This document shows positions 26,594 to 35,854 of a stretch of 64,000 nt of DNA, piece after piece. Source of the DNA: Parafilimonas terrae (GTDB lineage: Bacteria; Bacteroidota; Bacteroidia; Chitinophagales; Chitinophagaceae); assembly GCF_900115755.1 (NCBI RefSeq), contig NZ_FOXQ01000001.1, positions 620,001 through 684,000 on the forward strand, written 5' to 3'. The notes beneath the pieces were generated by a model. That model ran no database searches, was not told the origin of the DNA, and saw nothing but the letters and a program-made list of their open reading frames with translations. The stretch's first letter is position 1. Every line of letters begins with the position of its first letter. Position numbers and translations under genes: made by a program.

Positions 26594-26992
26594 TTACTTC
26601 ACATTCGCCACCACTTTTGCCCCCGCCCTTTTTGCAGATTGCATCACGCGAAAAACTTCGCCGTAATAAGAAGAGGTATCGGCATTGATGACAACAGAAG
26701 GTGTATCTACGGTACTGCGGTTTTTATCAACTTCAAACTTTATAAGACTGTCGAGGCTACCGGGCTCAATCTGGCGGTGACCGATATAAATATGCTGGTC
26801 TTTATCAATGGAAACAACTATATTTTGTTTGGCCTTGGTATCTTTTGTGCCTTTAGGATTGTTTACCCGCACAACATTTGGGTTTGCCAGTGTTGATATA
26901 ATCAAAAAGAAAAACAACAGGATGAACAAAATATCATTCAATGTTCCCGAATGCACTTCTGCCTGTGTTTTAAACCTTCTTCTAATATTCAT
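26594..26992 (-). CDS. exbD: ExbD/TolR family energy-coupling protein
   Basis: A 132-residue inner-membrane protein with a single N-terminal transmembrane helix (ILFILLFFFLIISTLANPN) and a periplasmic domain, as in ExbD/TolR, which uses the proton motive force to drive TonB or Tol-Pal. The expected acidic residue ahead of or within the helix is Asp in TLNDILF, matching the essential ExbD Asp. The C-terminal domain contains VVSIDKDQHIYIGHRQI. It follows the exbB gene by 30 bases. No tonB is visible in the next genes. Confidence 0.9.
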   Translation of the reverse strand: MNIRRRFKTQAEVHSGTLNDILFILLFFFLIISTLANPNVVRVNNPKGTKDTKAKQNIVVSIDKDQHIYIGHRQIEPGSLDSLIKFEVDKNRSTVDTPSVVINADTSSYYGEVFRVMQSAKRAGAKVVANVK

Positions 26993-27022
26993 AACTATAA
27001 ACTCAAAACTTTAAACTACAAA

Positions 27023-27703
27023 CTAACGTGTTGGTTCCTGCAGCACATCAATAAATTCTGCGCTGGCTATTTCCATCCTGTTGGCTGTTTTGTCCACCTG
27101 TGTATTTAAAAAATTATAGGCAACGTAAGCCAGCAAACCAATTATAAGCCCCGCAGCCGATGTAATCATCTTTGTATAAATACCACCGGCAATTTCACCC
27201 AGTTCCAGTTCGCCGGTTGATGCAATGGCAGAAAACAATTGCAGCATACCCACAATGGTCCCCAAAAATCCAAACATAGGCGCAATGCCTGCAATTAAAG
27301 AAAGAATATTCAGGTTACGTTCCATTTTATACATTTCAATACGGCCCACATTTTCCATGCTTTTTTCAATGGCATCAATGGGTTTGCCAATGCGTTGAAC
27401 GCCTTTGTCAATAATGCGGGCAACCGGGTTATCGGTATTGCGGGCAAGGTTTCTTGCGCCATTTATATTGCCTGTAATAATGTTATCGCGAATGATATGC
27501 ATGAAGTTGGCATCAATTCTCGAAGCCTTGCGAATAGCAATCAATCTTTCAAAAAAAACAAAAATAGCCACGGCCAGCAACACATAAAGCGGGTACATAA
27601 TCCAGCCGCCCTTATTCAGCAAAGTCCATAAATTCATGGTTTGCGGCTGTTGTGCAATAGTGTTTACAAGCTTTGAACTATCAACCTGTAATAAAAATAG
27701 CAT
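27023..27703 (-). CDS. exbB: MotA/TolQ/ExbB family proton channel protein
   Basis: About 226 residues with three transmembrane segments: WIMYPLYVLLAVAIFVFFERLI near the start, then SLIAGIAPMFGFLGTIVGMLQLF and ITSAAGLIIGLLAYVAYNFL after the cytoplasmic helical domain. APMFGFLGTIVGM is the hallmark of the MotA/TolQ/ExbB pore helix. I use the ATG at 27703; a GTG at 27742 would add 13 residues. With exbD downstream it forms the motor for TonB- or Tol-type envelope energisation. Confidence 0.92.
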   Translation of the reverse strand: MLFLLQVDSSKLVNTIAQQPQTMNLWTLLNKGGWIMYPLYVLLAVAIFVFFERLIAIRKASRIDANFMHIIRDNIITGNINGARNLARNTDNPVARIIDKGVQRIGKPIDAIEKSMENVGRIEMYKMERNLNILSLIAGIAPMFGFLGTIVGMLQLFSAIASTGELELGEIAGGIYTKMITSAAGLIIGLLAYVAYNFLNTQVDKTANRMEIASAEFIDVLQEPTR

Positions 27704-27742
27704 GCTTATACTTTTTGATGTATGCAAAATACGTTCAACCAC

Positions 27743-28060
27743 AAAACAACGGTTGCCCTGTTGATAAATTACGTTTTGATGTTATTTTAAGAAAGATTTT
27801 GCAGCAAAGCTCCGCTTTGATGAATGTTTTTTGGTTGCCAGCCAATAAACAGGTGGCATCACGGTTGTGTCACTCCCTTGTACTATATATTTTCATGGCA
27901 GCAAAATCTCACCCTCATTTCCTCTCCGGGAATGGAGAGGGATACCCATACTCAAACACTTATAATATTATGGTACAACGGCAGCTTGAATATCTAATGT
28001 ATCCGCATTTATTCAAACGGTTGCAGCAATCCACTTACCAGATAATTGTATCTTTGATAC
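27743..28060. other. Non-coding gap between exbB and Uma2 genes
   Basis: This 318-base region between divergent genes holds no gene. It contains a hairpin CCTCTCC/GGAGAGG (27921-27940) of the type scattered through Bacteroidota intergenic DNA. Just before the Uma2 start is TATCTTTG (28049-28056), matching the Bacteroidota -7 box TAnnTTTG. A properly spaced TTTG -33 box was not found, so the promoter is tentative and would give an almost leaderless mRNA. Confidence 0.45.
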
Positions 28061-28639
28061 ATGCAGCAAACCGCAGCAAAATATGTAACACAGCAGGATT
28101 ACCTCGCCTTTGAACGCAGTGCTTTGGATAAGCATGAATATTATAAAGGCGAAATATTTGCCATGAGTGGTGCATCATTCAAGCATAACCTTATTGAAAG
28201 TAATTTAAGAGGAACGTTGCATGATTTTTTAAAAGACAAAGGCTGCAACGAATTTGGCAGTAACCTGCGCATTCACATTCCATCCAATACATTATATACT
28301 TATCCTGATATTATTATTCTTTGTGATGACCCTGCATTTGTGGATGATGAATTTGACACCATCACAAACCCATCTGTTATCATTGAAATCCTTTCTCCAT
28401 CTACCGCCAATTACGACAGAGGCGCTAAATTCGATTTATACAGGGAGATAACATCTTTACACGAATATCTTCTTATTGATTCAACAGCTATTCATGCAGT
28501 GCTATATGTGAAAAATGATGATAACACATGGACTTTGTCAGAAACAAAAGATTTAGGCCAATCGTTAACAATCCCTTCCATCAATTTCACCGTTGGCATT
28601 GCAGAGATATACAACGGCGTTGATAAAGTAAAGCGTTAA
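28061..28639 (+). CDS. Uma2 family (DUF820) PD-(D/E)XK nuclease-fold protein
   Basis: A 192-residue Uma2 family protein with a restriction-endonuclease-like fold. The family pattern is visible: EYYKGEIFAMSGAS (Glu), FKHNLIESNL, YPDIIILCDDP (Asp), NPSVIIEILSPSTANYDRGAKF (Glu and the ExK-like core) and EYLLID. Its biological role is unclear; members are often multicopy, and nuclease activity is predicted from the fold rather than shown. It lies 15 bases upstream of recF but is not known to be linked to it functionally. Confidence 0.92.
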   Translation: MQQTAAKYVTQQDYLAFERSALDKHEYYKGEIFAMSGASFKHNLIESNLRGTLHDFLKDKGCNEFGSNLRIHIPSNTLYTYPDIIILCDDPAFVDDEFDTITNPSVIIEILSPSTANYDRGAKFDLYREITSLHEYLLIDSTAIHAVLYVKNDDNTWTLSETKDLGQSLTIPSINFTVGIAEIYNGVDKVKR

Positions 28640-28654
28640 TACTATCTTGCCCGC

Positions 28655-29737
28655 ATGTTTGCATGCAGGCATATTGCACTTACACAATTCCGCAACTACC
28701 GTTTTGAATCTTTCAACTTCAACGAAAATATTATTGGCATTTATGGTCAAAACGGAAGCGGTAAAACTAATTTGCTTGATGCAATCTATTATTTATGCTT
28801 TACCAAAAGCAGCTTTAACCGCCCCGATGCCCAAAGCGTAAAAGATGGCTTTGCCGGTTTTCGCATTGACGGAAGGTTTGAAAAAAATAAGGAAGAGCAT
28901 AAACTCGTTTGCATACTGCGTGAAAACAACCGCAAAGAATTTTTGGCTGATGAGGAGAGTTACACAAGGTTTTCGGAACACATCGGCAAATATCCCTGCG
29001 TGATGATAGCGCCGGATGATGTGTCTTTAATTACCGAAGGCAGCGAAGAGCGCAGGAAATTTATTGATACATTGTTATCGCAATTGCAACACGATTATCT
29101 TGAACAACTGATTGCCTATAATAAAATATTACAGCAACGCAACAGCTTTTTAAAATTCGCTGCCGAACGCAATAATTATGATGAACAATTGCTTGAAATA
29201 TTAAACAGCCAGTTGCTTGAAAAAGGCAATTTTATTTATGAGCGAAGGCAACAGTTTTTAAACGAATTTCTGCCGCAGGTTTTAGCCCAATATATTTCCA
29301 TTGCTGATAAAGATGATAAGCTTTCCCTTGAATATGAAAGCCAGTTGAACAATAACACATTTGAAGAATTGTTGCAGCAAAACCTGCAGCGCGATTTATA
29401 CCTGCAACGCACCGGCACCGGCATTCATAAAGATGATATGGTGATTGAATTGAAGCAAACTACTTTTAAAAACATTGCATCGCAGGGACAGCGGAAAAGT
29501 TTATTGTTTGCTTTTAAACTGGCTGCTTTTGAAACGCTGAAAACTATAAAAGGTTTTGCGCCCATTCTTTTATTGGACGATGTATTTGAAAAACTTGATG
29601 AAAAGCGTATGGAAAACCTGTTACAATATGTTTGCGTGCAAAGCGGCGCACAGGTTTTTATAACAGATACGCATAAAGACAGGTTACAGCAATCTTTCAT
29701 AAAGATTGGTAAAGGATATAATTTGATCGGGTTATAA
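28655..29737 (+). CDS. recF: RecF DNA replication/repair ATPase
   Basis: A 360-residue SMC-like ATPase that loads RecA at gaps as part of RecFOR. The N-terminus is IALTQFRNYRFESFNF, then Walker A GQNGSGKTNLLDAIYYLCFT. The family motif SEERRKFIDTLLSQL follows, then the signature SQGQRKSLLFAFKLAAFE and Walker B APILLLDDVFEKLDEKR with the D-loop. Length is standard. dnaA, dnaN and gyrB, often near recF elsewhere, are absent, as is usual in Bacteroidota. Confidence 0.97.
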   Translation: MFACRHIALTQFRNYRFESFNFNENIIGIYGQNGSGKTNLLDAIYYLCFTKSSFNRPDAQSVKDGFAGFRIDGRFEKNKEEHKLVCILRENNRKEFLADEESYTRFSEHIGKYPCVMIAPDDVSLITEGSEERRKFIDTLLSQLQHDYLEQLIAYNKILQQRNSFLKFAAERNNYDEQLLEILNSQLLEKGNFIYERRQQFLNEFLPQVLAQYISIADKDDKLSLEYESQLNNNTFEELLQQNLQRDLYLQRTGTGIHKDDMVIELKQTTFKNIASQGQRKSLLFAFKLAAFETLKTIKGFAPILLLDDVFEKLDEKRMENLLQYVCVQSGAQVFITDTHKDRLQQSFIKIGKGYNLIGL

Positions 29738-29744
29738 ATTTGTA

Positions 29745-29820
29745 GTTTCACGCAAAGCAAAAAAGAAGCGCAAAGACTTAGCTTATTCTCTTTGTGGACC
29801 TCTGCGCCTTTGCGCGAAAC
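29745..29820. repeat. Long imperfect inverted repeat after recF
   Basis: GTTTCACGCAAAG (29745-29757) is complementary, with one mismatch, to CTTTGCGCGAAAC (29808-29820). Inner arms rich in GCGCAAAGAC / CTCTGCGCCTTTGCG continue the pairing. This is the 'CGCAAAG...CTTTGCG' type of intergenic palindrome frequent in Bacteroidota. It sits directly ahead of the M1 peptidase gene and could end recF transcription, although there is no T run. Confidence 0.7.
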
Positions 29821-29839
29821 GTTTCAAGAATACTATACA

Positions 29840-31543
29840 ATGAAAAAATTATTGTTTTTGCTCATAGCTAATTGCTCGTTGGTCACAGCCTCATTAAATG
29901 CACAGCAAACGAAAACATTCACACATGCTGATACATTGCGTGGCAGCATTACTCCTGAGCGGGCATGGTGGGATGTGTTGAGGTATGATATAACGGTGAA
30001 ACCGGATTATGAGAATAAGACGATTGAGGGAACAGTAAAGATCATTTATAAAATAAACGGAAAAAGCTTAAATAAGCTGGATATGGATAAACCAATGGCG
30101 CTTATGCAAATCGATTTGCAATCTCCGCTGGTTATAGATAAAGTACAGAGTACAGAAAACAATAACTTTTCTATTATACATAAACAAGGTGAAAATGTTT
30201 GGTATATTAATAAAGGCCTCACAAATTATATTCAAAAGAAACAACTGATTGATTCAATAATCATCACTTATCACGGCAAACCCCGCGAAGCCGTTCGCCC
30301 GCCCTGGGATGGCGGCTGGATATGGAAGAAAGATAAACAGGGAAGACCCTGGATGAGCGTTGCCTGCCAGGGTTTGGGCGCCAGCGTTTGGTATCCCTGC
30401 AAAGACCATCAAAGCGATGAGCCTGATAATGGCGCTTCACTCACTATTATTGCACCCGATACTTTAGCAGCGGTTGGCAATGGCAGGCTTTCATCAACTA
30501 TAAAAAATAATGATGGCACAGCTACGTGGAAATGGGAAGTAAAAAATCCTATCAACAACTATAACATCATTCCATACATTGGCAAATATGTAAACTGGAC
30601 TGATACTTTGCATGGCGAAAAAGGTGTACTTGACATGAGTTTCTGGGTGCTTGATTATAACCTTGACTCAGCCAAAGTGCAATTTCAGCAAGCCAAATCT
30701 GTAATACATGCGCTGGAATATTGGTGGGGCCCTTATCCTTTTTATGAAGACAGTTATAAGCTGGTTGAATCGCCGCACCTGGGTATGGAACACCAAAGCG
30801 CTGTTGGCTATGGCAACAGGTTTCGCAACGGTTATCTCGGTTCTGATTTAAGCGGCAGCGGCTGGGGCCTGAAATGGGATTTTATTATTGAGCATGAGAG
30901 CAGCCATGAATGGTTTGGGAACAACATTACTTCAAAAGACCTGGCAGATATGTGGATACACGAAAGTTTTGCCAACTACAGTGAAACTTTATATACAGAA
31001 TATTTGTTTGGCAGGGAAGCCGGTAATGATTACAATTATGGCACCCGCAAAAAGATAAGAAATGATGAGCCTATTATTGCTCACTATAACGTAAATGAAG
31101 AAGGCAGCGGCGATATGTATTATAAAGGTGGCAATATGCTGCAAACCATTCGTTATTCCATAAACAATGATGCAAAATGGCGCAGCATTTTACGCGGCCT
31201 TGGCAAAACATTTTATCATCAAACTGTTACCGCACAGCAAATAGAAAATTACATCAGTAAGAATGCAGGTATAGATTTCAGTAAAGTATTTGATCAATAT
31301 TTAAGCAACATACAAATACCGCAGTTGAGTTATTATTATTCGCCTGATAAAAAGAAAGTCTATTACCGCTGGGATAGCTGCATAAATGGTTTTAACCTTC
31401 AGCTTGTTTTATTGCATGATGGTAAAGCCATCCGCATAAAGCCAACCCAACAATGGAAAAGTTTAAATGACACTGCCTTTTTTAATACAGCATGGATTGA
31501 TAAGCATTATTATATAAAGCTGAAAGAAGTGAAGGCGGAGTAA
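29840..31543 (+). CDS. Secreted M1 family zinc aminopeptidase
   Basis: A 567-residue exported metallopeptidase. The ATG at 29840 starts a signal peptide (MKKLLFLLIANCSLVTASLNAQQ). The zinc site is HESSHEWFGN followed 18 residues later by the third ligand in WIHESFANYSE, the HExxH-x18-E pattern of M1. The exopeptidase (GAMEN-like) motif is LGMEHQSAVGYGN. The N-terminal beta domain (WWDVLRYDITVKPDYENKTIEGTVKI) matches leukotriene A4 hydrolase/aminopeptidase N-like saddles. It lacks the C-terminal helical domain of long M1 enzymes. Likely periplasmic peptide degradation. Confidence 0.95.
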   Translation: MKKLLFLLIANCSLVTASLNAQQTKTFTHADTLRGSITPERAWWDVLRYDITVKPDYENKTIEGTVKIIYKINGKSLNKLDMDKPMALMQIDLQSPLVIDKVQSTENNNFSIIHKQGENVWYINKGLTNYIQKKQLIDSIIITYHGKPREAVRPPWDGGWIWKKDKQGRPWMSVACQGLGASVWYPCKDHQSDEPDNGASLTIIAPDTLAAVGNGRLSSTIKNNDGTATWKWEVKNPINNYNIIPYIGKYVNWTDTLHGEKGVLDMSFWVLDYNLDSAKVQFQQAKSVIHALEYWWGPYPFYEDSYKLVESPHLGMEHQSAVGYGNRFRNGYLGSDLSGSGWGLKWDFIIEHESSHEWFGNNITSKDLADMWIHESFANYSETLYTEYLFGREAGNDYNYGTRKKIRNDEPIIAHYNVNEEGSGDMYYKGGNMLQTIRYSINNDAKWRSILRGLGKTFYHQTVTAQQIENYISKNAGIDFSKVFDQYLSNIQIPQLSYYYSPDKKKVYYRWDSCINGFNLQLVLLHDGKAIRIKPTQQWKSLNDTAFFNTAWIDKHYYIKLKEVKAE

Positions 31544-31549
31544 AGTTAT

Positions 31550-32290
31550 CTAATCCATTTTATCAACTACCAGGTCGCCGAAATGCAGGCCTTTATCAAT
31601 ATTTGGATTTCCCTTATAATGAACCTGTGCGCTGCCAAAAGCAGTAATCTTAATCCTGTCTGAAACATTCAGTTTAAAATCAGCTTCGCCATAAGCAATT
31701 ACACGGCTTGTGCTGCCATTAGTGGCAAGGCTGTTTACTTTGCCTTCGCCGTAACAGGTGTATTTCTGATTGTTGATAGTGCCGGATTTTATATGCAGCG
31801 AACCATCACCATACATAATGCTTGAAAGTTCGTTTGCATTCATTTCTTTAAATGTAACATCGGGCTCTCCATACATTCTCAACACAAACAAATCGCTTTC
31901 AACCGGCCCTGCACAAAGTATTGTTTCTTCGCCGCGAACAGAAAGTGCTTCCAGCGTTTTATAGGTTATAGTTACCGTTACAGATGTTTTAGGATACAGG
32001 GAATAAGTTTCCGTATAACCATCTCTATATTCTTTTTCATTCTTCGGAAAATCTTTGGCGCCATCCAGGTAAATACGAAGCGTATTATTATTTACTTCAA
32101 TATGCAGCTTGCTTTCATCCACCTGTATGTCATCAATTTTTACACTTTCTTCATTACCCTGCACCAATGAAACCTGTATGTATGGACTAACAATAACTTT
32201 ACTGAAATGGCTGATTTTTTTTGTTTGCGCAATAACCGTACTGGTTATAAGCAATAACAATGTTGATAGAAAAGCTTTAAATAAGTTCAT
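31550..32290 (-). CDS. DUF2807 (head GIN) domain secreted protein
   Basis: A 246-residue exported protein with signal peptide MNLFKAFLSTLLLLITSTVIAQ and a right-handed beta-helix typical of DUF2807. Regular strands such as KTLEALSVRGEETILC, SDLFVLRMYGEPDVTF and LSSIMYGDGSLHI are spaced about 20 residues apart, with a final FGSAQVHYKGNP. These proteins are common in Bacteroidota and are described as putative auto-transporter adhesin heads, but the function is not established. It converges on the M1 peptidase gene with only six bases between stops. Confidence 0.9.
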   Translation of the reverse strand: MNLFKAFLSTLLLLITSTVIAQTKKISHFSKVIVSPYIQVSLVQGNEESVKIDDIQVDESKLHIEVNNNTLRIYLDGAKDFPKNEKEYRDGYTETYSLYPKTSVTVTITYKTLEALSVRGEETILCAGPVESDLFVLRMYGEPDVTFKEMNANELSSIMYGDGSLHIKSGTINNQKYTCYGEGKVNSLATNGSTSRVIAYGEADFKLNVSDRIKITAFGSAQVHYKGNPNIDKGLHFGDLVVDKMD

Positions 32291-32354
32291 GATTATTTTT
32301 TTACAATAATGTAAAACGAATTAGCTGCTTCTTTGTTACAGGCATTGCAAGATT

Positions 32355-32603
32355 TTTAAGGCTGCAAGCTATAAGCTGTGAGCCTTGAGCTACGAGCTTG
32401 TAACATTATGTTATTTAATTTATCATTGTTTACTTTTTAAACATTGCCTGCGGCGGTATTTGTATGATTAAGCGATTATATTTTTTAAACCACAAAGGCA
32501 CGAGGTCACTAAGCTGCACGAAGAAATCATTGTGTTGCTTGTGCACTTTGCGCCTTTGTGGTTCATGTATTATTCACGTTTGACGCTTCACGATTCACGA
32601 CAA
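32355..32603. repeat. Repeat-rich gap: stutter words and a 12-bp inverted repeat
   Basis: Within a 313-base gene-free gap, 32355-32403 holds degenerate copies of a (GC)AAGCT-TGAGCT word. At 32488-32563 AACCACAAAGGC pairs perfectly with GCCTTTGTGGTT around an inner GCAC/GTGC pair. At 32570-32603 is TTCACGTTTGACGCTTCACG-type text, shared with 4.26 and 38.70 kb. The inverted repeat could form a long cruciform or serve as a weak terminator. No gene is seen. Confidence 0.6.
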
Positions 32604-34991
32604 TCACTCCGTTCTTAAACTCTTTACAGGATTGGCGATTGCTGCTTTTATTGCCTGGAAGCTTACGGTTATTAATGTTACCATCAGCGCACCAACACAG
32701 GACACGACAAATATCCACCAGCTTATATCCGTTTTATAATTATAATGTTTTAACCAGCCGTTTAAATAATACCACGCCAGCGGAATGGCAACCAAACACG
32801 AAATGCCCACCAGCAATGCAAATTCTTTTGATAACATCTGCCATAAATTGAATACCGAAGCGCCCAATACTTTACGCACGCCAATTTCTTTCTTGCGTTG
32901 CTCTGCCACAAAAGATGCCAGCCCAAATAATCCTAAACATGAAATAAATATGGCAAGAATAGTGAAGAACGTAGCCAGCCTGCCTACGCGCTGCTCATCG
33001 GCAAACTTCTTTGCATATTCTTCATCATTGAACGAATAATCAAAAGGAGATGAGGGATTATATTTTTTAAACACCGCTTCAATTTTACCAAGCGCATCTT
33101 TTACGCCAACACCGGGTTTCATTTTTATGGAGATCACATTGGCCCAGTTGGGATCATACGTAAACACAGTAGGCGTTACCGGCTGGTAGGGCGACTCCAT
33201 TACCATATCTTTTATTACACCAACAACGGTATAATTCCTGTCGTTAAACTGAATGGTTTGCCCAACAATATCCCGCTTCATATTAATTTGTTTAACCGCT
33301 GCTTCATTCAATATCATCCCAAGGCTGTCTGTTGCAAAATCTTTAGAGAAATCGCGGCCTTCTTTTATTTGCCAGCCAATGGTTTTGCCAAAATCAACTG
33401 TTACCCCAATTGTTCCGAATGAGGGCAGTGTGTTAGGGTCTTTCCCCTGCCAGTTAAACCCTATCTGGTTAGCATATACAGCCGTTGTGGGGCTTGACGA
33501 TTCTGCCATATTTTCAACAGCGCCTGTTGCAATTAAATCGCTGCGCAAAGCATCATAATGGCCGTATAAATCGGGCGTTGTCATAGGTATGGTTATCAAT
33601 CCTGCCTTATCATAATTCACCGGCCTGTTTTGTGCAAACAGAATTTGTTTATACACGATAATTGTTCCTATAATTAATGCAATGGAAAAGGTAAACTGCA
33701 CCACCACCAATACCTTGCGTGGCAGCGATGCATATTTGCCCACGCGGAATGTGCCTTTTAAAACTTTTATCGGTTCAAACTTGGATAAATACAATGCCGG
33801 ATAGCTGCCCGCAATCAATCCTGTAAGCAAGGTAAATGCAGTGGCAAGCAGCCAGAATGCGCCATTGCTCCAGGGTATGCTGATGCTCTTATCTGCCAGT
33901 TTATTAAACATGGGCAATAAAACAATAACCAGTAATATGGCAAGTGCAAAAGAAAGAAAAGCAACAAGCACAGATTCGCTTAAGAACTGGCTTATCAACT
34001 GGCTTTTTACAGAGCCTACTGTTTTACGTATGCCTACTTCTTTTGCCCGCTTCTCGCTGCGCGCCGTAGATAAATTCATGAAGTTGATGCAGGCCAGCAG
34101 CAATACAAAAACACCAATCACAGCAAACAGCCAAACAAATTGTATGCGGCCCGATGTTGCTTCTCCGTTTTTAAAATCGCTGTACAAATGCCATTTATCC
34201 ATGGGATGAATAAACGCTTCTTCCACACCATCAGTAGCTGCATTTTTATGCACCATTACCACGTTCTTGATTTTAGCAGTAAGTTTTGCCACATCCACAT
34301 TATCGTTCAACTGCACAAAGCATTGCCAGGAGTGATTATTCCATTGTGTTGCTGCCCGCTTCAGCCAGTCTTCGGTGGTAATATATTTTTTCCAGGGCAG
34401 GAAAAGTTTGGCATCGTATAAAGTGGTGTTATGCGGAAGGTCTTCAAACACACCAGCCACTTTAAAGTCATTCTTATTATCAAAACGTATGGTTTTATTA
34501 ATGGCATCGGCATCACCAAACAAAGATTTTGCAATAGAAGCGCTGATTAACACAGAAGAAGGATCATTCAATGCATTAATATTCCCTTTTATCATTTTTA
34601 AAGAAAGCATGGAAGGGAAATTATGTTCCACCCACATACCTTGTCCGGTTATTTTTTTATTCCCAACCCCCAATACATGTCCAAAGTTCCAGGAAGCCAT
34701 GGATATATTCTTAAAATCGCTGCCGTATTTGCTACGCAGTTCCTCACCTGCAGGCATAGCTACCGCAGCACTTGCTGATCTGGTTCCGTCGTTATCAACA
34801 AAAACAGTCATCAGCTGGGCAAGTTCTTTATGATTGGTATGATAATTATCATACGTAACCTCATCTGATATCCATAAGCCGATTAACATGGCTACGGCCA
34901 TGCCTGCGGCAAGCCCAACAATATTAATGGCAGAATACACTTTGTTTTTAACAAGGTTGCGCCAGGCGATTTTGAAGTAATTTTTAAGCAT
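32604..34991 (-). CDS. FtsX/MacB-type ABC transporter permease (copy B)
   Basis: A 795-residue paralogue of copies A and C. It starts MLKNYFKIAWRNLVKNKVYS, with one transmembrane helix, then the periplasmic MacB-PCD domain. The first permease block is LFAVIGVFVLLLACINFMNLSTARSEK with RAKEVGIRKTVGS. The second half begins VLVVVQFTFSIALIIGTIIV, and the final block is CLGLFGLASFVAEQRKKEIGVRKVLGA. The tail is QAIKAAIANPVKSLRTE. No ATPase gene is adjacent. About 100-175 bases upstream lies the same palindrome plus sigma-54-like box as at copy A, pointing to shared control by a sigma-54-dependent activator encoded elsewhere. Confidence 0.95.
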   Translation of the reverse strand: MLKNYFKIAWRNLVKNKVYSAINIVGLAAGMAVAMLIGLWISDEVTYDNYHTNHKELAQLMTVFVDNDGTRSASAAVAMPAGEELRSKYGSDFKNISMASWNFGHVLGVGNKKITGQGMWVEHNFPSMLSLKMIKGNINALNDPSSVLISASIAKSLFGDADAINKTIRFDNKNDFKVAGVFEDLPHNTTLYDAKLFLPWKKYITTEDWLKRAATQWNNHSWQCFVQLNDNVDVAKLTAKIKNVVMVHKNAATDGVEEAFIHPMDKWHLYSDFKNGEATSGRIQFVWLFAVIGVFVLLLACINFMNLSTARSEKRAKEVGIRKTVGSVKSQLISQFLSESVLVAFLSFALAILLVIVLLPMFNKLADKSISIPWSNGAFWLLATAFTLLTGLIAGSYPALYLSKFEPIKVLKGTFRVGKYASLPRKVLVVVQFTFSIALIIGTIIVYKQILFAQNRPVNYDKAGLITIPMTTPDLYGHYDALRSDLIATGAVENMAESSSPTTAVYANQIGFNWQGKDPNTLPSFGTIGVTVDFGKTIGWQIKEGRDFSKDFATDSLGMILNEAAVKQINMKRDIVGQTIQFNDRNYTVVGVIKDMVMESPYQPVTPTVFTYDPNWANVISIKMKPGVGVKDALGKIEAVFKKYNPSSPFDYSFNDEEYAKKFADEQRVGRLATFFTILAIFISCLGLFGLASFVAEQRKKEIGVRKVLGASVFNLWQMLSKEFALLVGISCLVAIPLAWYYLNGWLKHYNYKTDISWWIFVVSCVGALMVTLITVSFQAIKAAIANPVKSLRTE

Positions 34992-35082
34992 TGTTTAAAC
35001 CGGGATTTATATAATTTAAATGATTTTTACAGGCCGGCATTTTATAAAACCACACAGTACTTTAGCAACGGCATTAAAATGA

Positions 35083-35166
35083 AACAAGTGCAATGCCACG
35101 GAAAAAGAAGTTTATTTTCAGCTTGTTATAAAAATGGCAGTCGTAAAAACTGTACGAAATCGTACA
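35083..35166 (-). promoter_or_regulatory. Sigma-54-like promoter with upstream palindrome for permease copy B
   Basis: Reading on the minus strand, a perfect 6-bp palindrome TGTACGatttCGTACA (35166-35151) is followed 52 bases on by TGGCATTGCACTTGTT (35098-35083). This fits a -24/-12 sigma-54 promoter except that the usual GC of the -12 box reads GT. Palindrome, box and spacing match those before permease copy A (51 bases). Start codon 34991 lies 91 bases beyond. Confidence 0.6.
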
Positions 35167-35225
35167 ATGAATTATTTGTTAGCGAACAGTGAGCGGTAAA
35201 TCAACTTATTGCTATATACAATCAA

Positions 35226-35267
35226 TAGCCACAGATGCACAGGTAAAAATCTGTGCATCTGTGGCTA
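35226..35267. repeat. Perfect 17-bp inverted repeat (REP-like)
   Basis: TAGCCACAGATGCACAG and its exact complement CTGTGCATCTGTGGCTA are separated by eight bases. It lies between the SRPBCC gene end and the permease promoter in a 332-base gap that otherwise holds only the sigma-54-like site. There is no T run. It belongs to the 'CACAGATGCACAG' palindromes seen widely in Bacteroidota, and may act as a transcription or insulation barrier. Confidence 0.8.
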
Positions 35268-35323
35268 AAAGAATACCCTCATCCGGGATATTTAATGCCC
35301 GGAACACAAAAAGTATTTACGTA

Positions 35324-35848
35324 TTATTTGCGAAAGTCGGGATAAGGAAAACCTTTTCCTGTTTCGCATAGAAATTTCAGGCTTCTGAAAAAGAGCGCCC
35401 AATCAAAACTGCACGATGCAAATTCAGGCGTGTAGGCAGCCCATCCATCATGATGAAACAGCAGTACAGTTCCTTTGGCATGCGGAAGCAATTCAAATGT
35501 AAGCGTAGTTCCTACCCAGTCTTCAAAGCCCTTAAGGCAGCGCCATTTTACCTTACTGTATGGTTTAAGCTCTTCCACCCTTATTTCTTTAAAATAATCA
35601 GGGCCGAAAGCAAATCGCATAACATTGCCAACTTCCGGTTTTGCTGTCGTTTCGGTTGTCCACCAGCCGGCCAACCCTTCCTGTGTGGTTATTGCCTCAT
35701 ATAATTTTTCTGCAGGGGTTTCAATAAGCAGCCGGTGATAAATACTTTTTGTGGTTGCCTGCTCCGGGGTATCCGGCGTTGCCGCCTTTTCTTCTTCAAC
35801 TTCTTTTGGCGTTGCTTTGCCTTTACCGGTTATAATAAGCGCTTTCAA
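35324..35848 (-). CDS. SRPBCC (START/AHSA1-like) domain protein
   Basis: A 174-residue protein with a charged, low-complexity N-terminal extension (KATPKEVEEEKAATPDTPEQ) before an AHSA1-like hydrophobic-pocket domain. The domain begins IYHRLLIETPAEKLYEAIT and includes EGLAGWWTTETTAKPEVG, VRWR-like KVKWRC and WVGTTLTFELLPH, as in activator-of-Hsp90-like START proteins. The C-terminal LFHHDGWAAYTPEFASC is typical too. It lies six bases after a second SRPBCC gene, so the two form an operon. Ligand unknown. Confidence 0.88.
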   Translation of the reverse strand: MKALIITGKGKATPKEVEEEKAATPDTPEQATTKSIYHRLLIETPAEKLYEAITTQEGLAGWWTTETTAKPEVGNVMRFAFGPDYFKEIRVEELKPYSKVKWRCLKGFEDWVGTTLTFELLPHAKGTVLLFHHDGWAAYTPEFASCSFDWALFFRSLKFLCETGKGFPYPDFRK

Positions 35849-35854
35849 ACTATC

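Noticed and set aside
27673-28113. A 146-codon plus-strand open frame before and into the Uma2 gene
   Set aside because: It starts antisense to exbB, crosses a hairpin repeat and a promoter-like box, and has no family resemblance.
34375-34833. A 152-codon plus-strand open frame inside permease copy B
   Set aside because: Antisense to a well-conserved FtsX coding region; no motif and no initiation context.
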